From: Enterobacterales bacterium
GTDB lineage: Bacteria; Pseudomonadota; Gammaproteobacteria; Enterobacterales; Enterobacteriaceae
NCBI GenBank assembly: GCA_015654925.1
Contig: JAATFX010000105.1
Coordinates: 1-55,183, forward strand
Direction of reading: 5' to 3'
DNA: 55,183 nucleotides
Shown: in pieces, positions 47,826 through 55,183 of the stretch
Layout: each line of letters starts with the position of its first letter
How positions within the stretch are numbered: position 1 is the stretch's first letter
Notes under the pieces: generated by a model
Told to the model about the DNA's origin: nothing
Databases searched by the model: none
What the model saw: only the letters and a program-made list of their open reading frames with translations
Made by a program: the position numbers and the translations under genes

Positions 47826-49196
47826 ATGCTGCCACAACTGACTGCCCTGCCGTACCATCGCGATGCCCTTATGGCGCTGTTCGCCCCTTTTGCCTCCCGG
47901 CCCTGGTCGGTGTTGCTGCATTCGGGCCATGCCGATCACCAGGACAGCCGTTTTGATATCATGGTCGCGGACCCCGCCATCACCCTGGTTACCCGGGGCG
48001 ATGAGACGGTGATAACCCGCGACGGCGGCAGCATTCGCAGCGCCGGGGACCCGTTTATGCTGGTGCAGGAGCAGGCGGCCGGCCTGGGAATCGCCCCCGC
48101 CCCGCTGGAGGACCTGCCTTTTTTGGGCGGCGCCCTCGGCCTGTTCGGTTACGATCTGGCGCGGCGCCTCGAAACACTGCCCAATCAGGCGCAGCAGGAT
48201 CTGGCCATGGCGGACATGGCCATCGGCATTTATACCTGGGCGGTCATTGCCGATCACCGCCTTGGCCGCCTGACGTTGGTGTGTTATCAAGACCCCGCCC
48301 CCTTGCTCGCCGCATTGCTGCCCCCCCCTTGCGCCCCCGCCGCCGCGCCCTTTCGGCTCAACGGCGGCTGGCGGGCCAATATGACCCGCGGGGAATATGG
48401 AAACAAGTTTCGCCAGATCCAGCGCCATTTGCTGGCGGGGGAATGTTATCAAATCTGCCTGGCCCAGCGGTTCAGCGCCGCCTACGCCGGTGATGAATGG
48501 CAGGCGTTCGGCTATTTGCTGGAGCGCAACGGCGCGCCCTTTTCCGCGTTTATGCGCCTGCCGGAACAGGCGATATTGAGTTTGTCGCCGGAGCGTTTTC
48601 TGCATATTCGCCGCCGTTGTATCCAAACCCGGCCGATAAAGGGCACATTGCCGCGTCTGGCCGATGCGCGGGCCGACAGGCTGCAGGCGCAAAAATTGGC
48701 CGATTCCCCGAAGGATCGGGCGGAAAACCTGATGATTGTGGATCTGCTGCGCAATGATATCGGGCGCATCGCGGTGCCCGGCAGCGTACGGGTGCCCGAA
48801 CTGTTCAAAATCGAAGCGTTCCCGGCGGTGTATCATATGGTGAGCACCATTACCGCGCAATTGCCCGCGGATCGCGGCCCCTGCGAACTGCTGCGCGCCT
48901 GTTTTCCCGGCGGTTCCATTACCGGCGCGCCCAAAATCAAGGCGATGGCCCTGATTGACCAGCTTGAGCCGCAGCGCCGCAGCGCCTGGTGCGGCAGTAT
49001 CGCTTACCTGAGCCTGTGCGGCACCCTCGACAGCAATATCGCCATCCGCACCCTGATCGCGGAGCGCGGGCACATCCACTGCTGGGCCGGCGGCGGCATC
49101 GTGGCGGACAGCGAGGAGGAGGCTGAATACCAGGAGACACTGGCGAAAGTGGCCAAAATATTGCCCCTGCTGGCGGAGCTGAACGCGGGTGAATAA
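47826..49196 (+). CDS. pabB: Aminodeoxychorismate synthase component I
   Basis: PabB, with the glutaminase PabA, converts chorismate to 4-amino-4-deoxychorismate for folate synthesis. The 456-residue protein has an N-terminal domain with LLHSG and GGALGLFGYDL, and the C-terminal chorismate-binding domain with NMTRGEYG, the nucleophile-lysine motif TRPIKGTLPR, and GSITGAPKIKAM. The lysine in PIKGT is typical for PabB rather than anthranilate synthase. The gene overlaps nudL by 8 bases. Confidence 0.96.
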   Translation: MLPQLTALPYHRDALMALFAPFASRPWSVLLHSGHADHQDSRFDIMVADPAITLVTRGDETVITRDGGSIRSAGDPFMLVQEQAAGLGIAPAPLEDLPFLGGALGLFGYDLARRLETLPNQAQQDLAMADMAIGIYTWAVIADHRLGRLTLVCYQDPAPLLAALLPPPCAPAAAPFRLNGGWRANMTRGEYGNKFRQIQRHLLAGECYQICLAQRFSAAYAGDEWQAFGYLLERNGAPFSAFMRLPEQAILSLSPERFLHIRRRCIQTRPIKGTLPRLADARADRLQAQKLADSPKDRAENLMIVDLLRNDIGRIAVPGSVRVPELFKIEAFPAVYHMVSTITAQLPADRGPCELLRACFPGGSITGAPKIKAMALIDQLEPQRRSAWCGSIAYLSLCGTLDSNIAIRTLIAERGHIHCWAGGGIVADSEEEAEYQETLAKVAKILPLLAELNAGE

Positions 49197-49767
49197 TTCC
49201 GATGCCGCCCTGACCCTGGATGATTTCATTACCCGTTTCCAGTTGCAACTGCCGCACTATGGCGAACCCGCGCGCAATTTGCGCCAGGCGGCGGTACTGA
49301 TTCCCATTATTTGCCACCGTACGCCGACGGTATTATTGACCCGCCGCGCCGCTTCATTGCGCAAACATGCCGGACAGGTGGCGTTCCCCGGCGGTTCGGC
49401 GGACAGGGAAGATGCCACGTTGATTGCCACCGCGCTGCGCGAGGCCCGGGAGGAAGTGGCCATTGCGCCGGATTCGGTCAGGGTGCTGGGCCAATTACCG
49501 CCGGTGGACAGCAGCAGCGGCTTTCAGGTTACCCCCATCGTCGGCCTGCTGGCGCCGGATACCCGGTTTCGCGCCAGCCAGGACGAAGTGGCGGAAATGT
49601 TCGAAATCCCCCTGCACCAGGCCTTACGGCTTGCCAGCTACACCCCTTTGCAGATTCAGCGCCGATCCAAATCCCTGCGGGTCTATTTCTCCTGGTACCA
49701 AAGCCACATGGTTTGGGGAATGACCGCGCAGATCCTGTATCGGCTGGGTGAACATATCCATCGCTGA
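49189..49767 (+). CDS. nudL: Nudix CoA pyrophosphatase NudL
   Basis: NudL is a Nudix hydrolase related to coenzyme A pyrophosphatases. The 192 residues contain the extra NuCoA motif (LLTRRAASLRKHAGQVAFPGG, split over 51-71) ahead of the Nudix box GGSADREDATLIATALREAREEVAI, and the later PPVDSSSGFQVTPIVG. It starts with GTG at 49189, inside the end of pabB, and matches the E. coli length, so the two are translationally coupled. The natural substrate is not firmly known. Confidence 0.92.
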   Translation: MNNSDAALTLDDFITRFQLQLPHYGEPARNLRQAAVLIPIICHRTPTVLLTRRAASLRKHAGQVAFPGGSADREDATLIATALREAREEVAIAPDSVRVLGQLPPVDSSSGFQVTPIVGLLAPDTRFRASQDEVAEMFEIPLHQALRLASYTPLQIQRRSKSLRVYFSWYQSHMVWGMTAQILYRLGEHIHR

Positions 49768-50221
49768 CCCCCGCGCAGCGATCCCCGTCACTGCGCCATA
49801 AGAAAATCCTTTTCAAAAAATAAATTACCGTTAGAATCTGCCGGACCGCGGTTTAAAACAGAATATAATACCAGTTAATTATTATACTCTGGCATTTTAT
49901 GTAACTTACTCATTGATATTGCAGCATGAGTATTCATTATGGCCCGCTGGCCACAGCCTGAGCCACGCCGGGGACAGACGTTGTCCCCGGGCAGGGAATG
50001 TAACGGGCGCGGCGCGGCGCTTCAGATTAGCCGCGCGGGGGGCGAACGGGCACGGCAAGGCGGCGTCGTACCGCAGCGCTGCCGGTCAGGCGCAGGATGA
50101 AAACGGGTTTTATGATTAGTTTATTTCATGCGAAAGCGCAAGCCTAAACCGGTGGCAGTCATTACACTTAACGCATTACCGCCCGGGTAAGCGTCACACC
50201 TATGTTTTAAGGAGAGTCAAC
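49768..50221. other. nudL-sdaA intergenic region
   Basis: These 454 bases contain no convincing gene. There is an AT-rich block with TATAAT-like words at 49860-49920, then a perfect hairpin CCGGGGACA-GACGT-TGTCCCCGG at 49968-49990 that may end the upstream transcript. The last 100 bases lead into a strong ribosome site (AAGGAGAG) and the GTG of sdaA. A promoter for sdaA should lie here; no clear consensus pair was found. Confidence 0.45.
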
Positions 50222-51586
50222 GTGATTAGCGTTTTCGATATGTTTAAAATCGGCATCGGCCCGTCAAGTTCCCATACCGTTGGGCCCATGAAAGCCGGTA
50301 AACAATTCGTGGACGATCTCGCCGCGCGGCAGTTGCTCAACAGCGTTACGCGCGTGGCCGTTGATGTTTATGGCTCGCTATCGCTCACGGGCAAGGGCCA
50401 CCATACGGACATCGCCATTATCCTGGGGCTCGCGGGCAACAGGCCCGATACCGTCGACATCGACGCCGTGCCGGCGTTTATCCGCGACGTGGAACAGCGC
50501 GAGCGCCTGGTGCTGGCCGGCGGGCCCCATGAAGTGGACTTCCCGCGGGAAGGGGGCATGATTTTCCACAGCGATTACCTGTCGCTGCATGAAAACGCCA
50601 TGCGCATCCACGCCTTCGCCGGGGAAAAACGGCTCTATAGCCAGACGTATTATTCGGTTGGCGGCGGTTTTATCGTTGATGAAGAACATTTCGGCCAGCC
50701 GGTGATCGAAAAAATCGCCGTGCCCCATTCCTTTGCCAGCGCCCAGCAATTGCTGGATCATTGCAAAGAGACCGGCCTGTCGCTGTCCGGGCTGGTGCTG
50801 TTAAACGAGCTGGCGCTCCACGGACGTGAAGAGATCGATGCGTACTTCGCCGGCATCTGGCAAACCATGCGCGCCTGCATCGATCGCGGCCTCAACACCG
50901 AAGGGGTATTGCCCGGCCCGCTGCGGGTACCGCGTCGGGCATCGGCCCTGCGCCGCATCCTGGTTTCATCGGATAAGCATTCCAGCGATCCGATGATCGT
51001 TATCGACTGGGTGAACATGTTCGCCCTGGCGGTCAATGAAGAGAACGCCGCCGGCGGGCGGGTGGTTACCGCGCCCACCAACGGCGCCTGCGGCATCGTC
51101 CCGGCGGTGCTGGCCTATTACGATCACTTTATCGAACCGGTCAGCCCCGCCATTTACCTGCGCTATTTTCTGGCCTGCGGCGCCATCGGCATTCTCTATA
51201 AACTCAATGCCTCCATATCCGGGGCGGAAGTGGGCTGCCAGGGCGAGGTGGGCGTGGCCTGTTCCATGGCGGCGGCCGGCTTGACGGAGCTGATGGGCGG
51301 CAGCCCGGAACAGGTGTGCGTGGCGGCGGAGATCGGCATGGAGCACAATCTGGGCCTGACCTGCGATCCGGTGGCCGGCCAGGTGCAGGTGCCGTGTATC
51401 GAACGCAACGCCATTGCCTCGGTCAAGGCCATCAACGCCTCGCGCATGGCGCTTAGACGCACCAGCGCGCCGCGCGTTTCGCTGGATAAAGTAATTGAAA
51501 CCATGTACGAAACCGGCAAGGACATGAACGCCAAATATCGCGAAACCTCGCGCGGCGGCCTGGCCATCAAGGTGCAGTGCGATTGA
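50222..51586 (+). CDS. sdaA: L-serine dehydratase 1 (iron-sulfur type)
   Basis: SdaA deaminates L-serine to pyruvate and ammonia using an oxygen-labile 4Fe-4S cluster. The 454-residue protein starts at GTG 50222 after AAGGAGAG and begins [22 protein letters not shown] (split here only by description), the conserved substrate-site region. Cysteines that fit the cluster ligands occur in [12 protein letters not shown], the TCDPVAG stretch and VPCIERN. The length and domain order (beta then alpha domain in one chain) are as in E. coli. It converges on yoaE with a strong hairpin between. Confidence 0.97.
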   Translation: MISVFDMFKIGIGPSSSHTVGPMKAGKQFVDDLAARQLLNSVTRVAVDVYGSLSLTGKGHHTDIAIILGLAGNRPDTVDIDAVPAFIRDVEQRERLVLAGGPHEVDFPREGGMIFHSDYLSLHENAMRIHAFAGEKRLYSQTYYSVGGGFIVDEEHFGQPVIEKIAVPHSFASAQQLLDHCKETGLSLSGLVLLNELALHGREEIDAYFAGIWQTMRACIDRGLNTEGVLPGPLRVPRRASALRRILVSSDKHSSDPMIVIDWVNMFALAVNEENAAGGRVVTAPTNGACGIVPAVLAYYDHFIEPVSPAIYLRYFLACGAIGILYKLNASISGAEVGCQGEVGVACSMAAAGLTELMGGSPEQVCVAAEIGMEHNLGLTCDPVAGQVQVPCIERNAIASVKAINASRMALRRTSAPRVSLDKVIETMYETGKDMNAKYRETSRGGLAIKVQCD

Positions 51587-51592
51587 CCCGCC

Positions 51593-51615
51593 CGCGGCGG
51601 GCTCGTCCCGCCGCG
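51593..51615. terminator. Hairpin between sdaA and yoaE
   Basis: CGCGGCGGG-CTCGT-CCCGCCGCG is a perfect 9-base, entirely G/C stem located between two convergent genes, starting 7 bases past the sdaA stop. No T run is present on either side. Confidence 0.5.
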
Positions 51616-51635
51616 CAGCAAAGCCCCGGCGGCCC

Positions 51636-53192
51636 CTACTCCTCTTCGTCCCCATCCCCGGCCACCGGCGCTATCCGCTCGATGCGCACCAGTTCGATGC
51701 GGTACTCCAGCATTTGCAAAATGGTAAATCGCCATTGGCCCAGCTCTATTACCTCGCCCACCACCGGCAGCGTATCGCGCTCGGCCAGCAGCATGCCGGC
51801 CAGGGAAGCCACGTTGGTATGTTCCCGGGTCAATTCATAACTGTCCAGCGCCTGCTGCAAGGCGTGTAAATCGGTCCCGCCTTTCGCCAGCCAGCCGTGC
51901 TCTTCCACTACGATATCCGGCGTTTCATCTTCGTCGGGAAACTCGCCGGCGATGGCTTCTAGCACATCAAGCGGCGTAACCAATCCCTGAATCACGCCGA
52001 ACTCATTGGAAACCACCACCAAACTGCCCCGCGCCCGGCGCAGCACGCCCAGCAAATTAAGCACGGCCAGCGTCTCCGGCACGACAATCGCCGGATTTTG
52101 CGCCGCATAGGACTTAACGTCCTCGCCCCGATCCAGAATCACCATTAAATCCTTGGCCCGGGCGATGCCGATCGGTTGATCCAGCTCGCCGTCGCAAACC
52201 GGGAACATGCTGTGCGGCGTGGCCAGCAACGCCGCCCGCAGTTCCTCCACCGGCCCGCGGCAATCCACCCAGGATATTTCATTGCGGGGCGTCATCACGC
52301 TGCGCAGCGAACGGGAGGCCAGGGAGAGCACGCCGGTAATCATATAGCGCTCTTCATCCGCAAACTGCCCCTTCGGCTCGTCGTGCGACGGCGACTCCCC
52401 CTGATCGCGCGGTTTCGGGCCGCCCATCAGGCGCAGAATGGCTTCGGCGGTACGTTGCCTAATCGGCCCCCGCGACTGGTTTTTCAGGAAATTACGCCGG
52501 GCGATTTGATTAAACAGTTCTATCAGCACGGAGAAGCCGATGGCCGCATACAAATAGCCTTTCGGAATATGGAAACCAAAGCCTTCGGCTATCAGGCTCA
52601 GGCCTATCATCAGCAAAAAGCTCAGGCACAGCACCACCACGGTGGGATGGGCATTGACGAAACGGGTAAGCGCCTTGGAAGCCAACAGCATGATACCCAT
52701 GGCGATGATCACGGCGGTCATCATCACCGGCAAGTTATTCACCATGCCGACCGCGGTGATCACCGCATCCAGGGAGAATACCGCGTCGAGAATAACAATC
52801 TGCACCACCACCACCCAGAAACTGGCGTAGCCGCGATCGCCGTTGTCGTGGGCATCTTTGTTTTCCAGCCGTTCATGGAGCTCGGTGGTCGCCTTGAATA
52901 ATAAAAACAGGCCGCCCAGCAGCAGGATCAAATCCCGGCCCGAAAAGCTAAAAGCGCCGAACGCGACCAGCGGTTTGGTCAGCGTCACCATCCACGAAAT
53001 CAGCGACAGCAGTCCCAGACGCATCACCAACGCCAGCGCCAGGCCGATGACCCGCGCTTTATCACGCTGCTTCGGCGGCACTTTTTCAGCCAGGATAGCG
53101 ATAAATACCAGATTATCGATACCCAGTACGATTTCCAGCAATATCAAGGTCAGCAGGCCCACCCACAGGGTCGGGTCCATTAAAAATTCCAT
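51636..53192 (-). CDS. yoaE: TerC-family membrane protein with CBS and CorC domains, YoaE
   Basis: YoaE is an inner-membrane protein of the TerC/Alx superfamily; members export manganese or protect against metal and envelope stress, but YoaE's own role is not settled. The 518-residue protein has seven or so transmembrane helices in the first 230 residues with the acidic motifs [10 protein letters not shown] and [11 protein letters not shown], followed by a CBS-domain pair (about 300-420) and a C-terminal CorC/HlyC transporter-associated domain (about 430-515). It ends in a cluster of Glu. The ATG at 53192 gives [10 protein letters not shown] as in E. coli. Confidence 0.94.
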   Translation of the reverse strand: MEFLMDPTLWVGLLTLILLEIVLGIDNLVFIAILAEKVPPKQRDKARVIGLALALVMRLGLLSLISWMVTLTKPLVAFGAFSFSGRDLILLLGGLFLLFKATTELHERLENKDAHDNGDRGYASFWVVVVQIVILDAVFSLDAVITAVGMVNNLPVMMTAVIIAMGIMLLASKALTRFVNAHPTVVVLCLSFLLMIGLSLIAEGFGFHIPKGYLYAAIGFSVLIELFNQIARRNFLKNQSRGPIRQRTAEAILRLMGGPKPRDQGESPSHDEPKGQFADEERYMITGVLSLASRSLRSVMTPRNEISWVDCRGPVEELRAALLATPHSMFPVCDGELDQPIGIARAKDLMVILDRGEDVKSYAAQNPAIVVPETLAVLNLLGVLRRARGSLVVVSNEFGVIQGLVTPLDVLEAIAGEFPDEDETPDIVVEEHGWLAKGGTDLHALQQALDSYELTREHTNVASLAGMLLAERDTLPVVGEVIELGQWRFTILQMLEYRIELVRIERIAPVAGDGDEEE

Positions 53193-53636
53193 CGGGGGCT
53201 CCAGGGCGTTATCCGGTCAACACAAACATTGCGACGCATCATCCCGGTCAGCGCGCGGGCATGCCGGGCGCCGGCTGGCGGCGGTAATAGCGCCTGCGCC
53301 GGATGAGATGCGTGCGGGATGCAAAATAGACATACGGGATCGGACCAGGGTAAAGGATCGTCCGAACGGCAGATGAACAGCATATCAAAAAGGCGTAACC
53401 AGAGGCTGGCAAACAGCGCCGGTCTGGTCTGGGCTGGCAGGGATGGAAATGGCAAATCAAGGGTGAAATTTTTTCGGTGACAGTCCATAGGGGGGGCTGC
53501 GGCCCATCGCTCCTTATCAATTTAAACGCTTCACTTTAGCAGGTAACTTTACCGACGCATAAAACTTTTTTTGTCTGCAAGTTGTAATAAGTGTCATCTA
53601 CACTATTTGTACCCTCATATGTTTCCTCATGCACAA
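53193..53636. other. yoaE-manX intergenic region, left part
   Basis: No gene is seen. The stretch next to yoaE is GC-rich and becomes AT-rich after 53560, toward the manX control region. Short open frames here have no ribosome sites or family likeness. Confidence 0.4.
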
Positions 53637-53658
53637 ATAACTGAGCGCCGTCACAATT
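53637..53658 (+). promoter_or_regulatory. Putative CRP site of manXYZ
   Basis: ACTGA (53640-53644), six bases, then TCACA (53651-53655) with flanking A/T matches the CRP pattern with a weaker left half. Its centre is about 41 bases upstream of the start predicted from the TAAAAT word at 53676-53681, the position of a class II CRP-dependent promoter. Confidence 0.5.
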
Positions 53659-53659
53659 T

Positions 53660-53683
53660 TTATTTTTTTACACACTAAAATAA
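53660..53683 (+). promoter_or_regulatory. Putative Mlc operator of manXYZ
   Basis: TTATTTT and AAAATAA are inverted arms separated by ten bases. This resembles the E. coli Mlc operators at ptsG and manX in arm sequence and spacing, and overlaps the likely -10 box TAAAAT, a sensible place for repression. Mlc control of manXYZ is established in E. coli; here it is inferred. Confidence 0.5.
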
Positions 53684-53862
53684 ATCGCGTTTAACCGCTA
53701 TTGAGCGACCCGCTAACGCGAATCGTTTCAACCAAAACAGCGGACATCAAACAGGGTGGCGAAAATTTACCCTGGCTAAGAGGTCATTCCGCCGGATGTT
53801 CAGGCCTTAAAACGCCGGGTGGTTTTACTGCTTAACCCAATTTGTTAACAGAGGAGGTATCA

Positions 53863-54831
53863 GTGAGTATTGCTATCATAATTGGCACTCACGGGTCAGC
53901 GGCCGAGCAACTGCTAAAAACCGCAGAAATGATATTGGGCGCACAACAAAACGTCGCCTGGATTGATTTTGTTCCCGGGGAAAATGCTGAAACACTGATT
54001 GAAAAGTATACCGCGCGTTTAGCGCAACTTGATACTCAGGAAGGCGTGTTATTTCTGGTTGATACCTGGGGAGGCAGCCCATTTAATGCGGCCAGCCGCA
54101 TTGTTGTCGATAAAGAAAACTACGAAGTGGTAACCGGCGTCAATATTCCCATGTTGGCAGAAACCTTCATGGCGCGTGACGACAACCCGGCTTTTGCCGA
54201 GCTGGTGAAAATTGCCGTGGAAACAGGACGCGCAGGCGTCAGGGCATTAAAAGCACCGGAACCTGTGGCCGAAGCGGCGACCGCGCCGGTTGCCGCCGCA
54301 GCCCCTGCCGCCGCCGCAGCGCATCCGAATGCCGGTGGTCATATGACCATAGGCCTGGCGCGCATCGATGACCGTCTGATTCATGGCCAGGTCGCCACCC
54401 GTTGGACCAAGGAAACCAATGTCAAACGCATTATCGTGGTGAGTGACGAAGTCGCCGCCGATACCGTGCGCAAGACCCTGCTTACCCAGGTGGCTCCTCC
54501 GGGCGTTACGGCGCATGTCGTTGACGTGGCCAAGGCTATCCGGGTTTATGACAATCCCGCCTACGCCAAAGATCGCGTCATGTTTTTGTTCACCAACCCT
54601 ACCGACGTTGAACGTGTGGTGGAAGGCGGGGTTAAAATCACCACGGTCAACATTGGCGGTATGGCTTTCCGTCAGGGCAAAACCCAGGTGAATAACGCAG
54701 TATCGGTTGATGAGAAAGATATCGCCGCGTTTCGCAAGTTAAATGACAGAGGGATTGAGCTGGAAGTCCGTAAGGTCTCTTCAGACTCGCCGCTGAAGAT
54801 GATGGATTTAATAAATAAACTCGGTAAGTAA
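53863..54831 (+). CDS. manX: Mannose-specific PTS component IIAB
   Basis: ManX carries the phosphoryl-transfer domains of the mannose/glucose/glucosamine phosphotransferase system in the cytoplasm. The 322-residue protein has a IIA domain (1-130) with the phospho-acceptor H10 in IGTHG, an Ala/Pro-rich hinge (about 131-158), and a IIB domain (160-322) with H174 in RLIHGQV. I start it at GTG 53863, directly after AGGAGG; an earlier in-frame ATG-like start at 53842 has no support. manY follows 91 bases downstream, and a CRP site and Mlc operator appear upstream. Confidence 0.97.
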   Translation: MSIAIIIGTHGSAAEQLLKTAEMILGAQQNVAWIDFVPGENAETLIEKYTARLAQLDTQEGVLFLVDTWGGSPFNAASRIVVDKENYEVVTGVNIPMLAETFMARDDNPAFAELVKIAVETGRAGVRALKAPEPVAEAATAPVAAAAPAAAAAHPNAGGHMTIGLARIDDRLIHGQVATRWTKETNVKRIIVVSDEVAADTVRKTLLTQVAPPGVTAHVVDVAKAIRVYDNPAYAKDRVMFLFTNPTDVERVVEGGVKITTVNIGGMAFRQGKTQVNNAVSVDEKDIAAFRKLNDRGIELEVRKVSSDSPLKMMDLINKLGK

Positions 54832-54922
54832 ATTCAGCCGAAAAAAACTAACACCCAAGAGCGTATAAATTTTCTGAAAAAATGGTTTACCGCTCTCTTA
54901 CGTTTGTCAGAGGAGAAGTACA

Positions 54923-55183
54923 ATGGAGATCACCACGCTTCAAATTGTGCTGATTTTTATAGTGGCCTGTATTGCAGGTATGGGTTCAATACTCGATGAG
55001 TTCCAGTTCCACCGCCCACTGGTGGCCTGTACGTTAATCGGCTTGGTATTAGGTGACATGAAGACCGGTATCATCATCGGCGGTACGCTGGAGCTGATTT
55101 CCCTGGGTTGGATGAATATCGGCGCCTGCGTGGCGCCCGTTGCCGCGCTGGCATCGCTAATGCCCACCATTCTGGTTATCGCC
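54923..55183 (+). CDS. manY: Mannose-specific PTS component IIC (partial)
   Basis: ManY is the membrane channel subunit that, with ManZ, moves mannose-type sugars across the inner membrane. Only the first 87 residues lie in the window; the gene runs off the right edge. The ATG at 54923 follows AGGAG. The peptide starts MEITTLQIVLIFIVACIAGM and includes DEFQFHRPLV, GDMKTGIIIGGTLELISLGWMN, closely matching E. coli ManY up to residue 70. In the next stretch I read GACVAPVAALAS where I remember GAAVAPDAALAS, so a conserved Asp appears to be Val at residue 73. Confidence 0.95.
   Translation, partial: MEITTLQIVLIFIVACIAGMGSILDEFQFHRPLVACTLIGLVLGDMKTGIIIGGTLELISLGWMNIGACVAPVAALASLMPTILVIA

Noticed and set aside
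47796..49229. A 477-codon open frame on the minus strand opposite pabB.
   Set aside because: It mirrors the true pabB gene and its peptide is low-complexity, rich in Gln, Gly, Arg and His; no ribosome site.
49913..50119. Short open frame upstream of sdaA.
   Set aside because: It spans an inverted repeat, has no ribosome site or recognisable family, and has a composition unlike the neighbouring genes.

Overview
The window is a gene-dense stretch of a gammaproteobacterial chromosome of the order Enterobacterales. Nearly every reading frame matches a well-known Escherichia coli protein along its full length (H-NS, GalU, RssB, GapA, MinCDE, FadR, DsbB, ManX and others). Coding DNA is moderately GC-rich and promoter regions are AT-rich. 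The gene content, including a globin-coupled diguanylate cyclase of the kind known from Pectobacterium, suggests a member of the Pectobacteriaceae/Sodalis neighbourhood rather than E. coli itself. This placement is inference from protein similarity and gene order. No insertion sequence, prophage, CRISPR array or rRNA was seen, and no clearly broken gene.

Layout. (1) 1-7511: hns, then a leftward sugar-nucleotide group (rssB, galU, ugd, a UDP-glucuronate-type epimerase), then rightward ychJ, purU and tyrT (tRNA-Tyr) with a near-perfect tyrT-type promoter. (2) 7493-7814: a tandem repeat of about 177 bp whose units start with the last 19 bases of the tRNA. (3) 7895-24592: DNA repair and metabolism genes xthA, nudG, topB, ydjA, sppA, ansA, pncA, yeaC, msrB, gapA, yeaD, yeaE, mipA, yeaG, yeaH. 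(4) 24741-26135: a DosC-like heme-globin diguanylate cyclase. (5) 26531-40185: cvrA, a MarR regulator and a divergent MFS exporter, dadA, spoVR/ycgB, fadR, dsbB, an unannotated 28-residue membrane protein, ycgN, ycgM, an MltB-family lipoprotein, ycgL and minCDE. (6) 40321-55183: rnd, fadD, yeaY, tsaB, yoaA, yoaB, yoaH, pabB, nudL, sdaA, yoaE, manX and the start of manY, cut by the window edge.

Compared with E. coli (from memory), blocks from four places on the map are joined, and several genes normally found in these blocks are missing: rssA, a second tRNA-Tyr, selD, dadX, nhaB. Two genes (ugd, epimerase) are added between galU and hns.

Functional links. GalU, Ugd and the epimerase form a linear route from glucose-1-phosphate to UDP-glucuronate and probably UDP-galacturonate for surface polysaccharide. 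YeaG (PrkA kinase), YeaH and SpoVR form a widely conserved stress/starvation trio; here yeaG has a strong sigma-54 promoter. FadR and FadD control and start fatty-acid use. MinC, MinD and MinE place the division septum. ManX and ManY are the mannose phosphotransferase, with putative CRP and Mlc sites upstream. The most original items are the small membrane ORF at 35138, the tRNA-derived tandem repeat, the yeaG leader structure and the MarR-type operator.
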